From NCBI RefSeq assembly GCF_003063315.1, contig NZ_NERV01000002.1, positions 558,001 through 622,000 on the forward strand: DNA of 64,000 nt. Direction: 5' to 3'. Within the stretch, counting starts at the first letter, position 1. The number at the start of each line of letters is the position of its first letter. The notes below the pieces were generated by a model. That model saw only the letters and a program-made list of their open reading frames with translations, was not told the DNA's origin and searched no databases. Source of the stretch: Limnohabitans sp. T6-5 (GTDB lineage: Bacteria > Pseudomonadota > Gammaproteobacteria > Burkholderiales > Burkholderiaceae_C). Positions 51,625 through 61,739 of this stretch are shown here, piece by piece. The position numbers were made by a program, and so were the translations under genes.

Positions 51625-53088
51625 ATGACCGACTACACCTACAGCACCGCCACCGAACTGCTCGCGCGCTTGCGCGCAGGCGAAGTCACCAGCAGCCAAT
51701 TGCTGGCCCAGCACATCGCCCGGGTGGCACAACTCGACGGCCGCATCAACGCCGTGGTGGTGCGCACCTTTGAAGCCGCCCGCGAACGCGCCGCTGCCGC
51801 CGACGCAGCCCGCGCGCGAGGCGAAGACTGGGGGCCGCTGCACGGCCTGCCCATGACCGTCAAGGAATCGTTCGACCTGCCGGGCACCCCAACTTGCTGG
51901 GGCTTTCCGGACTACAAAGACAACATCGCCGAGCAGCCCGCCGTGGCCGTGCAGCGCCTGCTGGACGCAGGCGCCGTGGTCTTTGGCAAGACCAATGTGC
52001 CCGTCGCTTTAGGTGACTGGCAGTCGTTCAACCCGGTCTACGGCACGACCCACAACCCCTGGGACCTGACGCGCACGCCGGGCGGATCATCGGGCGGGGC
52101 CAGCGCCGCGCTGGCCTCAGGCATGACCCCTCTGGAGTTGGGAAGCGACATTGGCGCGTCAATCCGAAACCCGGCGCATTACTGCGGCGTGTATGGCCAC
52201 AAGCCCACCTGGGGCGTGGTGCCCATGCAAGGCCACCAGCTGCCCGGTGTGCGCTGCATTGACAGCCTGGACATTGCCGTGGCCGGACCCCTGGCGCGCA
52301 GCGCCCAGGACCTGCAACTGGCCATGCAGGTGCTGACCACCCCCTTGCAACAGTTTGGTCCCATGGGTTGGACGCCCGCCCAATGGCGTCAAACCGACAA
52401 AGCCCCCTGGCAATGCCGCGTGGCCATCGTCTACGACGACCCCGAAGCGCGGGTGGACCAGAGCATTCAAGACCGGCTGCATGCGCTGGCCGACTTTTTG
52501 CGGTCGCAAGGCGTGACCGTGCTGGACGACCACCGCCCGGTGGACAGCGCGCAGTCGCACCGTGTGTACTCATACCTGCTGCGCTCGGCCACTGGCGCCT
52601 GGCTGGACGACGCGACTTTTGCCCGCTTTCAGGCGTTGGGCCAGCAAGCCGACCCGGCGCTGGACACCATGCGCGAGCGCGTGTGGCGCGGCAGCACGCT
52701 CACGCACCGCGACTGGGTCGAGTTTGACCAGCAACGCGCCGTGCTGCGGGCGCAGTGGCGCAGCTACTTTGAAACGGTGGACCTGCTGATCACCCCAGTG
52801 GCCACCTCGCCCGCCTTTTTGCACAACCAACAAGGCGAACGCTGGGAGCGCATGCTCCAGGTCAACGGCCAGGACCAGCCCCACACCGACAGCCTGTTCT
52901 GGGCGGGCTACCCCGGTGTGGTGGGCCTGCCCGCCACCGCCATCCCCATCGGGCAAAGCCCGGACGGTCTGCCCGTCGGGGCGCAAATCATTGGCAACAG
53001 CTTTGCCGACCCCCTGTGCCTGAACATGGCCCGTTGGCTCGAAACCGAATGGTGCGGCTTTGTGCCGCCCCCACTGTCCTGGACCTGA
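51625..53088 (+). CDS. Amidase signature family hydrolase 1
   Basis: A 487-aa amidase. The catalytic Ser-cisSer-Lys triad is present: Lys in LPMTVKESFDLPG near residue 83, cis-Ser and nearby serines in TRTPGGSSGGASAALASG near 155, and the nucleophilic Ser in ELGSDIGASIRNPAHYCGV near 180. It hydrolyses a carboxylic amide to the acid and ammonia. The ATG at 51625 gives MTDYTYSTATELL; an upstream start has no SD. It lies 14 bp before a second amidase gene. Confidence 0.93.
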   Translation: MTDYTYSTATELLARLRAGEVTSSQLLAQHIARVAQLDGRINAVVVRTFEAARERAAAADAARARGEDWGPLHGLPMTVKESFDLPGTPTCWGFPDYKDNIAEQPAVAVQRLLDAGAVVFGKTNVPVALGDWQSFNPVYGTTHNPWDLTRTPGGSSGGASAALASGMTPLELGSDIGASIRNPAHYCGVYGHKPTWGVVPMQGHQLPGVRCIDSLDIAVAGPLARSAQDLQLAMQVLTTPLQQFGPMGWTPAQWRQTDKAPWQCRVAIVYDDPEARVDQSIQDRLHALADFLRSQGVTVLDDHRPVDSAQSHRVYSYLLRSATGAWLDDATFARFQALGQQADPALDTMRERVWRGSTLTHRDWVEFDQQRAVLRAQWRSYFETVDLLITPVATSPAFLHNQQGERWERMLQVNGQDQPHTDSLFWAGYPGVVGLPATAIPIGQSPDGLPVGAQIIGNSFADPLCLNMARWLETEWCGFVPPPLSWT

Positions 53089-53102
53089 AAGTACACCCCC
53101 GA

Positions 53103-54551
53103 ATGACCGTCCCTACCGACATCACCGACTTCAACGCCAGCGAACTGTCCGAGCGCATCCACCAGCGCCAGGTTTCTTGCACCGAGGTGATGCAAGCCTA
53201 TCTGGCCCGCATCGAGCAACTCAACCCGCGCTACAACGCCATCGTCAACCTTGCCCCGGCCGATACCCTGCTGGCCCAAGCCCGGGCCTGCGACGCCGAG
53301 CTGGCGCTCGGCCAGTCTCGCGGCTGGCTGCACGGCATCCCGCAGGCCATCAAGGACACCGGGCACGCGGTGGGCTTTCCGACCACCTTTGGCAGCAAGG
53401 TGCTGCAAGCGGCCCTGCCCGCCAAAGACAGCATCATGACCGAGCGCATGAAGGCGGCGGGCGCCATCGTGATCGGCAAGACCAACATGCCCGAGCTGGG
53501 CTTGGGCTCACACACCTTCAACACCCTGTTTGGTGCCACGCCCAACGCCTGGGACACGGCGGTGAGCGCAGGCGGCAGCAGCGGCGGCGCTGCGGTGGCG
53601 CTGGCCCAGCACCTGCTGCCCGTGGCCGATGGCTCAGACTTCATGGGCAGCTTGCGCAACCCGGCAGGCTGGAACCACATTTTTGGCATGCGCCCCTCAC
53701 AAGGCCGCGTGCCCTTTGGCCCCGGGGCCGATGTGTGGGTGGACCAGCTGGGCACCGAAGGCCCCATGGCCCGCAGCGTGCGCGACCTCGCCCGCCTGCT
53801 GGCCACACAGTCAGGCCATGACGCCCGCCAACCTTTGTCCATCAACGGCAGCGTTGACGCATCAGGCTTGCAGTACACACCCGATGCGCTGCGCGGTTTA
53901 CGTGTCGGTTGGCTGGGCGATTTGAATGGCCATCTGGCCATGGAGGACGGCATTCTGGACGTGTGCCAGGACGCTCTGCAGCACATGGCGGGCCAAGGTG
54001 CCCATGTGAACGCCATCGGTCTAGGCTTTGACACGCAAGCGCTGTGGGACTGCTGGTTGGTCTGGCGCCGTGCGCTGGTCGGCCCCAAGGTGGCGGCCTT
54101 GCTGCAAATTCCGGGCGCCAAAGACCAACTCAAACCCGAGGCCCTGTGGGAGCACGAGAACTCGCTCAAGCTCTCGTTCATGGACTTCATGCAAGCCAGC
54201 CAGACACGCAGCGCGTTCTACCAGCACCTGCTCGGTCTGTTTGGCCAATACGACGTGCTGGCCCTGCCCGTGGCGCAGACCTGGCCGTTTGCGCTGCAAG
54301 AGCGCTGGCCGCAAGCCATCGGCGCGCGCCGCATGGACACCTACCACCGCTGGATGGAATGCACCATTTACGCCACGCTGGCGGGCCTGCCCGCCATCAG
54401 CCTGCCCGCAGGCTTTCACCCGACACACGGCTGGCCCATGGGCGTGCAGCTGATCGGCAAACCGCAAGGCGATCTGGCCTTGTTGCAGGTGGCGGCGGCC
54501 TACGAGGCGGTGCGGGGCGACTGGCTGCAAAAGCGGCCAGCAACAGTCTGA
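53103..54551 (+). CDS. Amidase signature family hydrolase 2
   Basis: A 482-aa amidase divergent from its neighbour. Lys in IPQAIKDTGHAVGFP near residue 82, cis-Ser motif SAGGSSGGAAVALAQ near 157 and nucleophile region ADGSDFMGSLRNPAGW near 178 are complete. GSDFMGSLR replaces the usual GSDIGGSIR form, a variation seen in a subgroup of amidases. Two amidases in tandem suggest two sequential amide cleavages or different amide substrates of one pathway. Confidence 0.92.
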   Translation: MTVPTDITDFNASELSERIHQRQVSCTEVMQAYLARIEQLNPRYNAIVNLAPADTLLAQARACDAELALGQSRGWLHGIPQAIKDTGHAVGFPTTFGSKVLQAALPAKDSIMTERMKAAGAIVIGKTNMPELGLGSHTFNTLFGATPNAWDTAVSAGGSSGGAAVALAQHLLPVADGSDFMGSLRNPAGWNHIFGMRPSQGRVPFGPGADVWVDQLGTEGPMARSVRDLARLLATQSGHDARQPLSINGSVDASGLQYTPDALRGLRVGWLGDLNGHLAMEDGILDVCQDALQHMAGQGAHVNAIGLGFDTQALWDCWLVWRRALVGPKVAALLQIPGAKDQLKPEALWEHENSLKLSFMDFMQASQTRSAFYQHLLGLFGQYDVLALPVAQTWPFALQERWPQAIGARRMDTYHRWMECTIYATLAGLPAISLPAGFHPTHGWPMGVQLIGKPQGDLALLQVAAAYEAVRGDWLQKRPATV

Positions 54552-54557
54552 GGCATC

Positions 54558-55868
54558 TCAGGCTGCCGCCAGCCGACTCGGGTGGCTTGTGACCCCCCGT
54601 GCACCGTAGCGGCTCATGTCGAGCCCTTCGGTGCGGATGGCCGGCTGGCGACCTGAGATCACATCGGCCAGCAGCTGAGCACTGCCGCAGGCCATGGTCC
54701 AGCCCAGTGTGCCGTGACCCGTATTCAGGTAGAGACCCCGCAAAGGCGTTGCGCCCACCAGCGGCGTGCCGTCGGGCGTCATGGGACGCAGCCCGGTCCA
54801 GAACTGGGCCTGCGCCAGATCACCGCCCGGGAACAGTTCGCGGGTTACTTTTTCGAGCGTGGCGCGGCGGCGTGGGTTCAGGCTCAGATCAAAGCCGGCC
54901 AGCTCGGCCATGCCCCCGACCCGCAAGCGGTCACCCAGTCGGGTGAGGGCAATCTTGTAGGTCTCGTCCAGCACGGTGGACTGCGGCGCCAGCGAGGCAT
55001 CACGCAGCGGCATGGTGAGCGAATAACCCTTGACCGGGTAGACCGGAATGTCCAGGCCCAGCGGCAGCAGCAAGTCACGCGAATAGCTGCCGGCGGCCAG
55101 CACCACCGCGTCTGCTTGCAGCAACTCGCCCTCACCGCCCGCCGAACTGACCACCCTCACCCCCGTGATGCGTTGGCCGTCCCCTTGGAGCGCCTGCACC
55201 GTGCAGCCGCCGCGCAGTGTCATGCCCTGGGCGCAGGCGAGTTCCGCCAACCGGCGGGTGAACACATGGCAATCGCCTGTTTCATCGTTGGGCAGGCGCA
55301 GGCCACCGGCGATCGGCGCGCTGGCGCTTGCCAGCGCCGGTTCCGCGCCCACCACCCCGGCGGCATCCAGCAACTCAAATGGCACACCGCACTCTTGCAA
55401 CACGGCCACATCGCGGGCCGCAGCATCCAGTTGAGCCTGGCTGCGAAACAGCTGCAAGGTGCCCTGACTGCGGGCGTCGTACGCAATGCCGGTTTCGCTG
55501 CGCCAGGCCCGCAAGCAGTCGCGGCTGTACTCGGACAGGCGCATCATGCGCTCCTTGTTGACGGCATAGCGGTCGGCTGAGCAGTTGGCCAGCATGGCCG
55601 CCATCCAGCGCCACTGAAACAGGGTGCCATCGGGTCGGATGGCCAGCGGCGCATGGGTCTGAAACAGCCATTTCAGCGCTTTCAGCGGGATGCCCGGTGC
55701 AGCCCAGGGCGTGGAATAACCCGGCGACACCTGGCCCGCATTGGCAAAGCTGGTCTCCATCGCCACACCGTTTTGGCGGTCCACCAGCGTGACTTCGGCC
55801 CCCTGGCGCAACAAAGCCCACGCCGTACTCACCCCGATCACGCCACCACCCAACACCACAACTTTCAT
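54558..55868 (-). CDS. dadA: D-amino acid dehydrogenase small subunit (DadA family)
   Basis: A 436-aa FAD-dependent oxidoreductase that deaminates D-amino acids to 2-oxo acids with transfer of electrons to the respiratory chain. The N-terminal dinucleotide fold [20 protein letters not shown] (residues 1-20), [24 protein letters not shown] near 30, and C-terminal [20 protein letters not shown] near 393 are diagnostic. It is divergent from an Lrp/AsnC gene, the usual arrangement, so Lrp control by the amino acid is likely. Confidence 0.93.
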   Translation of the reverse strand: MKVVVLGGGVIGVSTAWALLRQGAEVTLVDRQNGVAMETSFANAGQVSPGYSTPWAAPGIPLKALKWLFQTHAPLAIRPDGTLFQWRWMAAMLANCSADRYAVNKERMMRLSEYSRDCLRAWRSETGIAYDARSQGTLQLFRSQAQLDAAARDVAVLQECGVPFELLDAAGVVGAEPALASASAPIAGGLRLPNDETGDCHVFTRRLAELACAQGMTLRGGCTVQALQGDGQRITGVRVVSSAGGEGELLQADAVVLAAGSYSRDLLLPLGLDIPVYPVKGYSLTMPLRDASLAPQSTVLDETYKIALTRLGDRLRVGGMAELAGFDLSLNPRRRATLEKVTRELFPGGDLAQAQFWTGLRPMTPDGTPLVGATPLRGLYLNTGHGTLGWTMACGSAQLLADVISGRQPAIRTEGLDMSRYGARGVTSHPSRLAAA

Positions 55869-55996
55869 GTCAGCCTCGCATTTGACTTGAGATCTGGTGA
55901 TGTTATGGATTGATGACAGAATAATTTTTTGATTTAATGCTTTATTACAGCGATTTCAACTGAAACACAGGCCTCTTTGCAGACCTTCACAGCACA
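55869..55996. promoter_or_regulatory. AT-rich divergent dadA/lrp promoter region
   Basis: A 128-bp spacer with marked A+T tracts (around 55919-55950) between the dadA and Lrp starts. Such tracts are usual Lrp-family binding and promoter territory. No single operator could be picked out. Confidence 0.45.
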
Positions 55997-56464
55997 ATGT
56001 CCGAACCTGACCGCATCGACCTCAAAATCCTCGACCTGCTGCAACGCAACGGCCGCATGTCGGTCACCGAAGTGGGTGAACAGGTGGGCCTGTCCACCTC
56101 GCCCTGTTCGGAGCGCATCAAGCGGCTCGAACGTCAGGGCTTGATCACCGGTTACCACGCCCGTGTGGACGCAGTGCAGCTGGGCAAGCCACTGCTGGTG
56201 TTCATTGAGATCACGCTGTCGCAAAAATCGCCGCAGGTTTTCGAGACTGTGCGGCGTGAGGTGGGCCTGATGCCCGACGTGCTCGAATGCCACTTGGTCT
56301 CGGGCAGCTTCGATTACCTGGTCAAGGCGCGGCTGCGGGCCATGAGCGATTACCGCGAGCTGCTGGGCACCATCCTCAACAAGATCCCGGTGCCCGCACA
56401 GTCCAACAGCTATGTGGTGATGGAGGAGATCAAGGAAAGCACGGTCCTGCCACTGGACCGCTGA
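55997..56464 (+). CDS. Lrp/AsnC family transcriptional regulator
   Basis: A 155-aa regulator. The N-terminal HTH (LDLLQRNGRMSVTEVGEQVG, then LSTSPCSERIKRLERQGLI, residues 13-50) is followed by an AsnC ligand-binding RAM domain with GSFDYLVKARLRAMSDYREL near 110. It is most similar in arrangement to DadR/BkdR-type activators. It probably senses alanine or the D-amino acid substrate and controls dadA. Confidence 0.94.
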   Translation: MSEPDRIDLKILDLLQRNGRMSVTEVGEQVGLSTSPCSERIKRLERQGLITGYHARVDAVQLGKPLLVFIEITLSQKSPQVFETVRREVGLMPDVLECHLVSGSFDYLVKARLRAMSDYRELLGTILNKIPVPAQSNSYVVMEEIKESTVLPLDR

Positions 56465-56532
56465 GCTCAAACGCAGAACCCAACTTCAGACCGCACGGCA
56501 AGACCTTCACCCCCACAGCAGCGCCCTGCGCT

Positions 56533-56572
56533 CAATCGGTCAATCGGTCAATCGGTCAATCGGTCAATCGGT
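56533..56572. repeat. Tandem repeat (CAATCGGT) x5
   Basis: Five exact 8-bp copies. On the minus strand the fifth copy supplies the last codons and the TGA stop (56564-56566) of the lipoprotein hydrolase, so copy number may change without altering the reading frame upstream. Confidence 0.93.
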
Positions 56573-57943
56573 CAATTCGAGCACCGTCGTGTGTCCCTGG
56601 GCCATGGGCCATGTCAAACCCACGATTTTTTCGCCGTTGAAGCTGCCGACCACGCTTCGCTGCGTGCTGTCGTTCAAGCGCAAGCGGCTTGATGCCACCC
56701 CTGCGCCGGGCGGCACGCCGGGCAAGCTGCTTTGCCCATCGAGGCTCATGGTGTCACGCCCCGGATCGAAATACCCCCGGGGCCGATTGAAGCTGAGCAC
56801 CGCCTGGGCCGCACGGTCGGCGTCATTCGCACGCTCTGGCCGCATGTTCAGCCAGGGGCTCGATCTGGGCAATGGGCTGCGGTAGATGTGCGTGGTGGCG
56901 TAACCGGTGGCCTGAATCTCGAACTCATAGGCCGTGTCGCCACGCCCTCGAAAAGGCCCCCATTGCCCATCGGCACCCGTGGTTTGGACATGGACCGCTG
57001 GCCCCTGGCGCTGTCCTGTGGCTGCATCGGTGGCGAAAATGGCCATGCGGGCGCCACGCAAAGGCAGGTTGTTGACGAAATTACCGCTGCCCGCGTCCAT
57101 CGGGTCGAGGCCCAGGCCGACCAATTTGCCGTTGAGCACCACCTCGGTCTGGTGCACCAGACCAGCGCGCGGCGCCTGCCCAGTGATGAACCGGTATGTG
57201 GCCTCAAAAGCAACTTGGGAGTAAGACGTTTCCCGGTGGTCAATTTTGGGAATGACCACGTTGGTGGCCCCTTTGAGCTCGGGGCCATCAAAACCCACCA
57301 TCGTGGGCTTGCCTTTCATGCCCAGCCACAGACCATCGGGCTGCGCGAATTTGTCGTTGTTGTCCGAGCGGATGGTCATCCAGCGTGTGGGGCCGCAAAC
57401 CTCGTCGCCTTGCGCGTTTTTGGGGGCATTGAGTTGCTTAAGGAACGGGCCTGTGCCGGAAAACTCGTTGGCCTCGTTCACGCCAGGAATGGCCTGCACG
57501 CCGTGGTTGGGCGTGCCGCCCAGCACGGCATGGCTGACGACGGCAGCACCACCACCGTTGCAAATGAAATTGCGAATGGCATTGCCCCCGCGCGAGTTGC
57601 CCACCAAAACCACTTGGCTTGCCCCCGTGCGGCGCAACACAGCCTGCACCTCGTCCCGCAAAAAGGCCATGTGTTCCTGGCTAGACGATCGCCCGGCTTG
57701 CGCTTTGTTATCGGCGTCCCGCGCCAGAGGGTAAGGCACATCAATCGCTTGCAAGCGGTCAGTAGGCCAGCCATTGGACTCGAAACGCCAAATGGTGGAC
57801 TGCCAGAGCGCAGCGGTGTCGCCATTGCCATGCACAAAGACCACGGGGGGCCGCTCGCTGCCAAAGGTCTGAAGCGTGCTGCACGCACTGAGCAAGAGCG
57901 ATGAAACGGCGATCAGGCCGAAATGTCTGCGCAACAGGTGCAT
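56564..57943 (-). CDS. Lipoprotein alpha/beta hydrolase (lipase/esterase-like)
   Basis: A 459-aa protein with a lipobox signal peptide (LIAVSSLLLSACSTL; Cys near residue 21). The alpha/beta hydrolase core has PPVVFVHGNGDTAALWQ near 33 and the nucleophile elbow VVLVGNSRGGNAIRNF (GNSRGG) near 122. The C-terminal 200 residues are beta-rich with YEFEIQATGYATTHIYRSPL near 340, suggesting a separate beta domain. It may be an extracytoplasmic esterase or polyester-oligomer hydrolase; the precise class cannot be assigned. ATG at 57943 has GAGAGG 7 nt upstream. Confidence 0.8.
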   Translation of the reverse strand: MHLLRRHFGLIAVSSLLLSACSTLQTFGSERPPVVFVHGNGDTAALWQSTIWRFESNGWPTDRLQAIDVPYPLARDADNKAQAGRSSSQEHMAFLRDEVQAVLRRTGASQVVLVGNSRGGNAIRNFICNGGGAAVVSHAVLGGTPNHGVQAIPGVNEANEFSGTGPFLKQLNAPKNAQGDEVCGPTRWMTIRSDNNDKFAQPDGLWLGMKGKPTMVGFDGPELKGATNVVIPKIDHRETSYSQVAFEATYRFITGQAPRAGLVHQTEVVLNGKLVGLGLDPMDAGSGNFVNNLPLRGARMAIFATDAATGQRQGPAVHVQTTGADGQWGPFRGRGDTAYEFEIQATGYATTHIYRSPLPRSSPWLNMRPERANDADRAAQAVLSFNRPRGYFDPGRDTMSLDGQSSLPGVPPGAGVASSRLRLNDSTQRSVVGSFNGEKIVGLTWPMAQGHTTVLELTD

Positions 57944-58002
57944 GGCGTGCCTCTCGGATGGAAAAATCACATCCTGCCGCATGCCCAGCGCCTGGACTGA
58001 CT

Positions 58003-58054
58003 CCCAGGTGTCAGTCCAGGGTGTCAGTCCCAGGTATCAGTCCCAAGTATCAGT
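58003..58054. repeat. Four 13-bp near-identical tandem repeats
   Basis: CCCAGGTGTCAGT-type units at 58003-58015, 58016-58028, 58029-58041 and 58042-58054 differ by one to three bases. They sit just 3' of the lgt stop (58070) and 5' of the hydrolase gene. Confidence 0.9.
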
Positions 58055-58069
58055 GGGTACGCTTGTCGC

Positions 58070-58867
58070 TCACAGCGGCTTTTTGCGCGTGAGCAGCAGC
58101 ATGGCCACCCCGCCCAGCATCATGGGCACGCACAGCCATTGGCCCATGCTCATGCCCAGGGACAGCAGGCCCAGATAGGCATCGGGTTCGCGGAAAAATT
58201 CCGCCACGAAGCGGAAAAAGCCGTAGCCCAGCAAGAAAGCGCCGGATACCTGCCCCATGGGGCGGTTTTTGCGGGCAAACAGCCACAGCAACACAAACAG
58301 CAGCAAACCTTCCATCAGAAACTGGTAAATCTGCGAAGGATGGCGCGGCAACATGCCACCGCCACGAAACATCATGCCCCAGGGCAAAGTCGGGTCGCAC
58401 ACGCGGCCCCACAGTTCTCCGTTGATGAAGTTGCCGACACGGCCAGCAGCCAGACCCGTGGGCACGCAAGGGGCCACGAAGTCCATGACCTGCAAGAAGG
58501 GGCGTTGGCGCGTCCGGGCAAACCAAACCATGGCCAACATGACCCCCAGCAAACCACCATGAAAACTCATGCCGCCTTGCCAGACCGCCAAAATCTCCAG
58601 GGGGTGGCTTAAAAAGTATTCAGGTTTGTAGAACAGGCAATAACCGATGCGCCCGCCCAACACCACGCCCAGCACGCCCAAGAACAGGATGTCTTCCACA
58701 TCCTGGCGTTTCCACTGCGGCAAATCCCGGAACGGGGCGTGCGACAAGCGCCGAATGCCCAGCCAGTAAAACAGGCCAAAGGCTGCCAGATAAGTCAGGC
58801 CATACCAATGAATGGCCAAGGGCCCCAGTTGCAGGGCGACGGGATCGATTTGAGGGTGGATCAGCAT
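58070..58867 (-). CDS. lgt: Prolipoprotein diacylglyceryl transferase
   Basis: A 265-aa polytopic enzyme that transfers diacylglycerol to the lipobox Cys of prolipoproteins. The signature [17 protein letters not shown] near residue 140 contains the key Arg and Asn, with [14 protein letters not shown] near 20 and [14 protein letters not shown] near 97. ATG at 58867 gives [15 protein letters not shown], the family N-terminus. It lies 58 bp after ilvD on the same strand and upstream of a lipoprotein gene it would modify. Confidence 0.95.
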   Translation of the reverse strand: MLIHPQIDPVALQLGPLAIHWYGLTYLAAFGLFYWLGIRRLSHAPFRDLPQWKRQDVEDILFLGVLGVVLGGRIGYCLFYKPEYFLSHPLEILAVWQGGMSFHGGLLGVMLAMVWFARTRQRPFLQVMDFVAPCVPTGLAAGRVGNFINGELWGRVCDPTLPWGMMFRGGGMLPRHPSQIYQFLMEGLLLFVLLWLFARKNRPMGQVSGAFLLGYGFFRFVAEFFREPDAYLGLLSLGMSMGQWLCVPMMLGGVAMLLLTRKKPL

Positions 58868-58925
58868 GGTGAGCGATTGTGCCCGCAATATGGGGCGCGC
58901 ATCACCATGCCTACCAAGAGATATA

Positions 58926-60782
58926 TCACTTGAGCAGTGACAGGTCGCGCACCGCGCCCTTATCGGCCGAGGTGGCCAGCAAGGCATAAGCCTTGAGCGC
59001 GGCCGACACCTTGCGTGGGCGGGGCAGCGCGGGCTTCCAGCCCAGCTTGTCCTGCTCGGCACGGCGCTTGGCCAGCTCCTCATCACTCACCAGCACGTTG
59101 ATCGAACGGTTGGGTATATCGATGCGGATGCGGTCGCCACTCTGCACCAGACCGATGTTGCCGCCAGCCGCTGCTTCAGGCGAGCAGTGGCCAATCGACA
59201 GGCCCGAGGTGCCGCCCGAAAAGCGGCCATCGGTCAGCAAGGCGCAGGCCTTGCCCAGGCCCTTGGACTTGATGTAGCTGGTCGGGTAGAGCATTTCCTG
59301 CATGCCGGGGCCGCCTTTGGGGCCTTCGTAGCGCACGACCACGATGTCGCCCGCCTTGACCTTGTCGCCCAGGATGTTTTCAACGGCTTCGTCCTGCGAC
59401 TCGACCACATGGGCCGGGCCTTCAAACACCAGCAGGCTGTCGTCCACGCCCGCAGTCTTGACCACACAGCCGTCCAAGGCGATGTTGCCGCGCAGCACCG
59501 CCAGGCCGCCTTCCTTGTTGAAGGCGTGCTCGATGGAGCGGATGCAGCCTTCGGCGCGGTCGGTGTCCAGGCTGGGCCAACGGGTGTTTTGGCTGAACGC
59601 GACTTGTGTCGGAATGCCTGCAGGACCGGCCATGTAAAAGTGCTTGACCGCATCCGACGGGTTGCGGGCGATGTCCCACTGGTCCAGCGCGTCTTTCATG
59701 GTCTTGGCGTGCACCGTGGGCACGTCGGTGTGCAGGCGGCCTGCGCGGTCCAACTCGCCCAAAATGCCCATGATGCCGCCTGCGCGGTGCACGTCTTCGA
59801 TGTGGTACTTGTTGGTGTTGGGCGCGACCTTGCACAACTGCGGCACGATTTTCGACATGCGGTCGATGTCGGCCATGGTGAAGTCAATTTCGGCCTCCTG
59901 CGCAATCGCCAGCAGATGCAAGATGGTGTTGGTCGAGCCGCCCATGGCGATGTCCAGCGCGATGGCGTTCTCGAACGCCTTAAAACCCATCGAGCGGGGC
60001 AGCAAGGTGGCGTCGTCCTGCTCGTAGTAGCGTTTGGCCATGTCCACGATGGTGCGACCGGCTTGCTTGAACAGCTGCTCGCGGTCAGCGTGCGTGGCCA
60101 CCACGGTGCCGTTGCCGGGCAAGGCCAGGCCCAAAGCTTCGGCCAGGCAGTTCATCGAGTTGGCGGTGAACATGCCCGAGCACGAACCGCAGGTCGGGCA
60201 AGCCGAACGCTCGATTTCGGCCAGATCGGCATCGCTCACCTTGTCGTCGGCGGCCATCACCATGGCGTCGATCAGGTCGAGCTTTTTGAATTCCATGACT
60301 TGCGTCTCGGGGTTGGCCAAGCGCACCTTACCCGCTTCCATGGGGCCACCGGACACAAAAATGACCGGGATGTTCAGGCGCATGGCGGCCATCAACATGC
60401 CGGGGGTGATCTTGTCGCAGTTGGAAATGCACACGATCGCGTCGGCGCAATGCGCGTTAACCATGTACTCGACCGAGTCAGCAATGATGTCGCGGCTGGG
60501 CAGCGAATACAGCATGCCGTCGTGGCCCATGGCAATGCCGTCGTCCACAGCAATCGTGTTGAACTCCTTGGCCACGCCGCCAGCGGCTTCGATCTCGCGG
60601 GCGACCAGCTGGCCCAGGTCTTTCAGGTGGACGTGGCCGGGCACGAACTGGGTAAAAGAATTGGCAATGGCGATGATCGGTTTGCTGAAGTCGTCGTCCT
60701 TCATGCCCGTGGCACGCCACAAAGAGCGGGCACCTGCCATGTTGCGGCCGGCGGTGGAGGTCTTGGAACGGTAAGCGGGCAT
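58926..60782 (-). CDS. ilvD: Dihydroxy-acid dehydratase IlvD
   Basis: A 618-aa [Fe-S] dehydratase of branched-chain amino acid synthesis, converting 2,3-dihydroxyacids to 2-keto acids. [19 protein letters not shown] is the standard N-terminus, so the ATG at 60782 was chosen over an upstream frame extension. Cluster ligands are in [15 protein letters not shown] near residue 124 and [18 protein letters not shown] near 197. [20 protein letters not shown] near 527 and the Gly-rich C-terminus are conserved. The length matches the [4Fe-4S] proteobacterial type. Confidence 0.97.
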   Translation of the reverse strand: MPAYRSKTSTAGRNMAGARSLWRATGMKDDDFSKPIIAIANSFTQFVPGHVHLKDLGQLVAREIEAAGGVAKEFNTIAVDDGIAMGHDGMLYSLPSRDIIADSVEYMVNAHCADAIVCISNCDKITPGMLMAAMRLNIPVIFVSGGPMEAGKVRLANPETQVMEFKKLDLIDAMVMAADDKVSDADLAEIERSACPTCGSCSGMFTANSMNCLAEALGLALPGNGTVVATHADREQLFKQAGRTIVDMAKRYYEQDDATLLPRSMGFKAFENAIALDIAMGGSTNTILHLLAIAQEAEIDFTMADIDRMSKIVPQLCKVAPNTNKYHIEDVHRAGGIMGILGELDRAGRLHTDVPTVHAKTMKDALDQWDIARNPSDAVKHFYMAGPAGIPTQVAFSQNTRWPSLDTDRAEGCIRSIEHAFNKEGGLAVLRGNIALDGCVVKTAGVDDSLLVFEGPAHVVESQDEAVENILGDKVKAGDIVVVRYEGPKGGPGMQEMLYPTSYIKSKGLGKACALLTDGRFSGGTSGLSIGHCSPEAAAGGNIGLVQSGDRIRIDIPNRSINVLVSDEELAKRRAEQDKLGWKPALPRPRKVSAALKAYALLATSADKGAVRDLSLLK

Positions 60783-61021
60783 CGAGGGGCTCCAGTCGAG
60801 GGGGATGTCAAAAAAACTGGCTGAATTATCACCCAGCCCCGCAGCCCCAGAACCCCGACAAGCGATACCCACAGTCGCAAACAAGTCACTGCTGCGCGCT
60901 AAACTCTGCCCGCTGAATTGATGGAGCTTTCAGATGTGAATGTCATGACGGGTGTATTCATCCACGCGTCAGGTCATCAAGTTCCAATCCTTCACACCTT
61001 TTTTATCAACGAGGAACCGAC

Positions 61022-61327
61022 ATGAAAAAATTCGTTTTTGCTCTGGCCCTGACCGCTGCAGCCGCAGCTCCAGCCTTTGCTGATCAGGCTTTAGCCACCT
61101 CCAAAAATTGCATGGCTTGCCATGCTGTGGACAAAAAAATCGTAGGCCCGGCCTACAAAGATGTGGCCGCCAAATACAAAGGCGACAAAACTGCCGCCGA
61201 CAAGCTGGCCGCCAAGATCATCAAAGGTGGCTCCGGCGTGTGGGGTGCCATCCCCATGCCCGCCAACCCACAGGTGAATGAAGCAGAAGCCAAGAAATTG
61301 GCCGCCTGGGTATTGAGCGCCAAATAA
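61022..61327 (+). CDS. Small periplasmic cytochrome c (c551/c552 type)
   Basis: A 101-aa class I cytochrome c. Signal peptide MKKFVFALALTAAAAAPAFA is followed by a haem c site NCMACHAVD (residues 29-38), GPAYKDVAAKYKGDK, and the Met ligand in AIPMPANPQVNEAEAKKLA near 77. It is a single-haem electron carrier that could donate to the cbb3 oxidase. An AACGAGGAACCGAC SD precedes the ATG. A rho-independent terminator follows. Confidence 0.95.
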   Translation: MKKFVFALALTAAAAAPAFADQALATSKNCMACHAVDKKIVGPAYKDVAAKYKGDKTAADKLAAKIIKGGSGVWGAIPMPANPQVNEAEAKKLAAWVLSAK

Positions 61328-61349
61328 GCCTTCCCGCCCTGCCCCCTCG

Positions 61350-61375
61350 AGCCCGCCTGAGTTGCGGGCTTTTTT
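61350..61375 (+). terminator. Terminator after cytochrome c
   Basis: AGCCCGC (61350-61356) pairs with GCGGGCT (61364-61370), followed by T5 or more. It is 22 bp after the stop codon. Confidence 0.92.
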
Positions 61376-61460
61376 GTGGGTGGTGACCATTCATGCTTGT
61401 GTGGTCAGGCATAGGTTGACGTCGGGGTCTGTGATCACCGACGAACACATGGCCCCACGC

Positions 61461-61533
61461 AGGTCGGTAGCTTCAGCTCCGACATTGAGGGCTCCGGCGC
61501 AGGCCCTGTCGGGGCTGAAGCCACCGACCTACG
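61461..61533. repeat. REP-like inverted pair
   Basis: The plus-strand copy AGGTCGGTAGCTTCAGCTCC (from 61461) faces a minus-strand copy AGGTCGGTGGCTTCAGCCCC (to 61530), 17 of about 20 positions matching, with a loop between. The dyad resembles a REP/BIME element; a related copy lies at 61553-61583 and a partial one near 62726. Confidence 0.75.
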
Positions 61534-61739
61534 GGAAACCACATGCTTTGCCGTGTAGGTCGACACTCGAAGAGTCCGACAGGGATTTTTTGGGCCTCGA
61601 ACCGGCCCCCCCCCCAGGCCCCTTGAAAACCACCACGCAGCAGCCATCTACCAGACCGTTGCAAATCTTTACGAATCCGTCGCAACCCCGTGCTGTTTTG
61701 CGGATAGATTGGCAAACCCTGTTGTTTCAAAGAGGAACC

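Larger units (their letters stand above)
61328..61739. other. 412-bp intergenic region with terminator, REP-like dyads and poly-C tract
   Basis: No protein-coding gene is supported here. It holds the cytochrome terminator (61350-61375), inverted REP-like copies (61461-61533), a further copy (61553-61583), a run of ten C (61606-61615) and the promoter region of the TPR protein. Confidence 0.7.

Noticed and set aside
59187..60824. A 545-aa plus-strand frame antisense to ilvD
   Set aside because: No recognisable domain and full overlap with a certain gene.
61606..61615. C10 homopolymer as a phase-variable switch
   Set aside because: It lies outside any supported gene or clear promoter, so phase variation of a protein cannot be argued.
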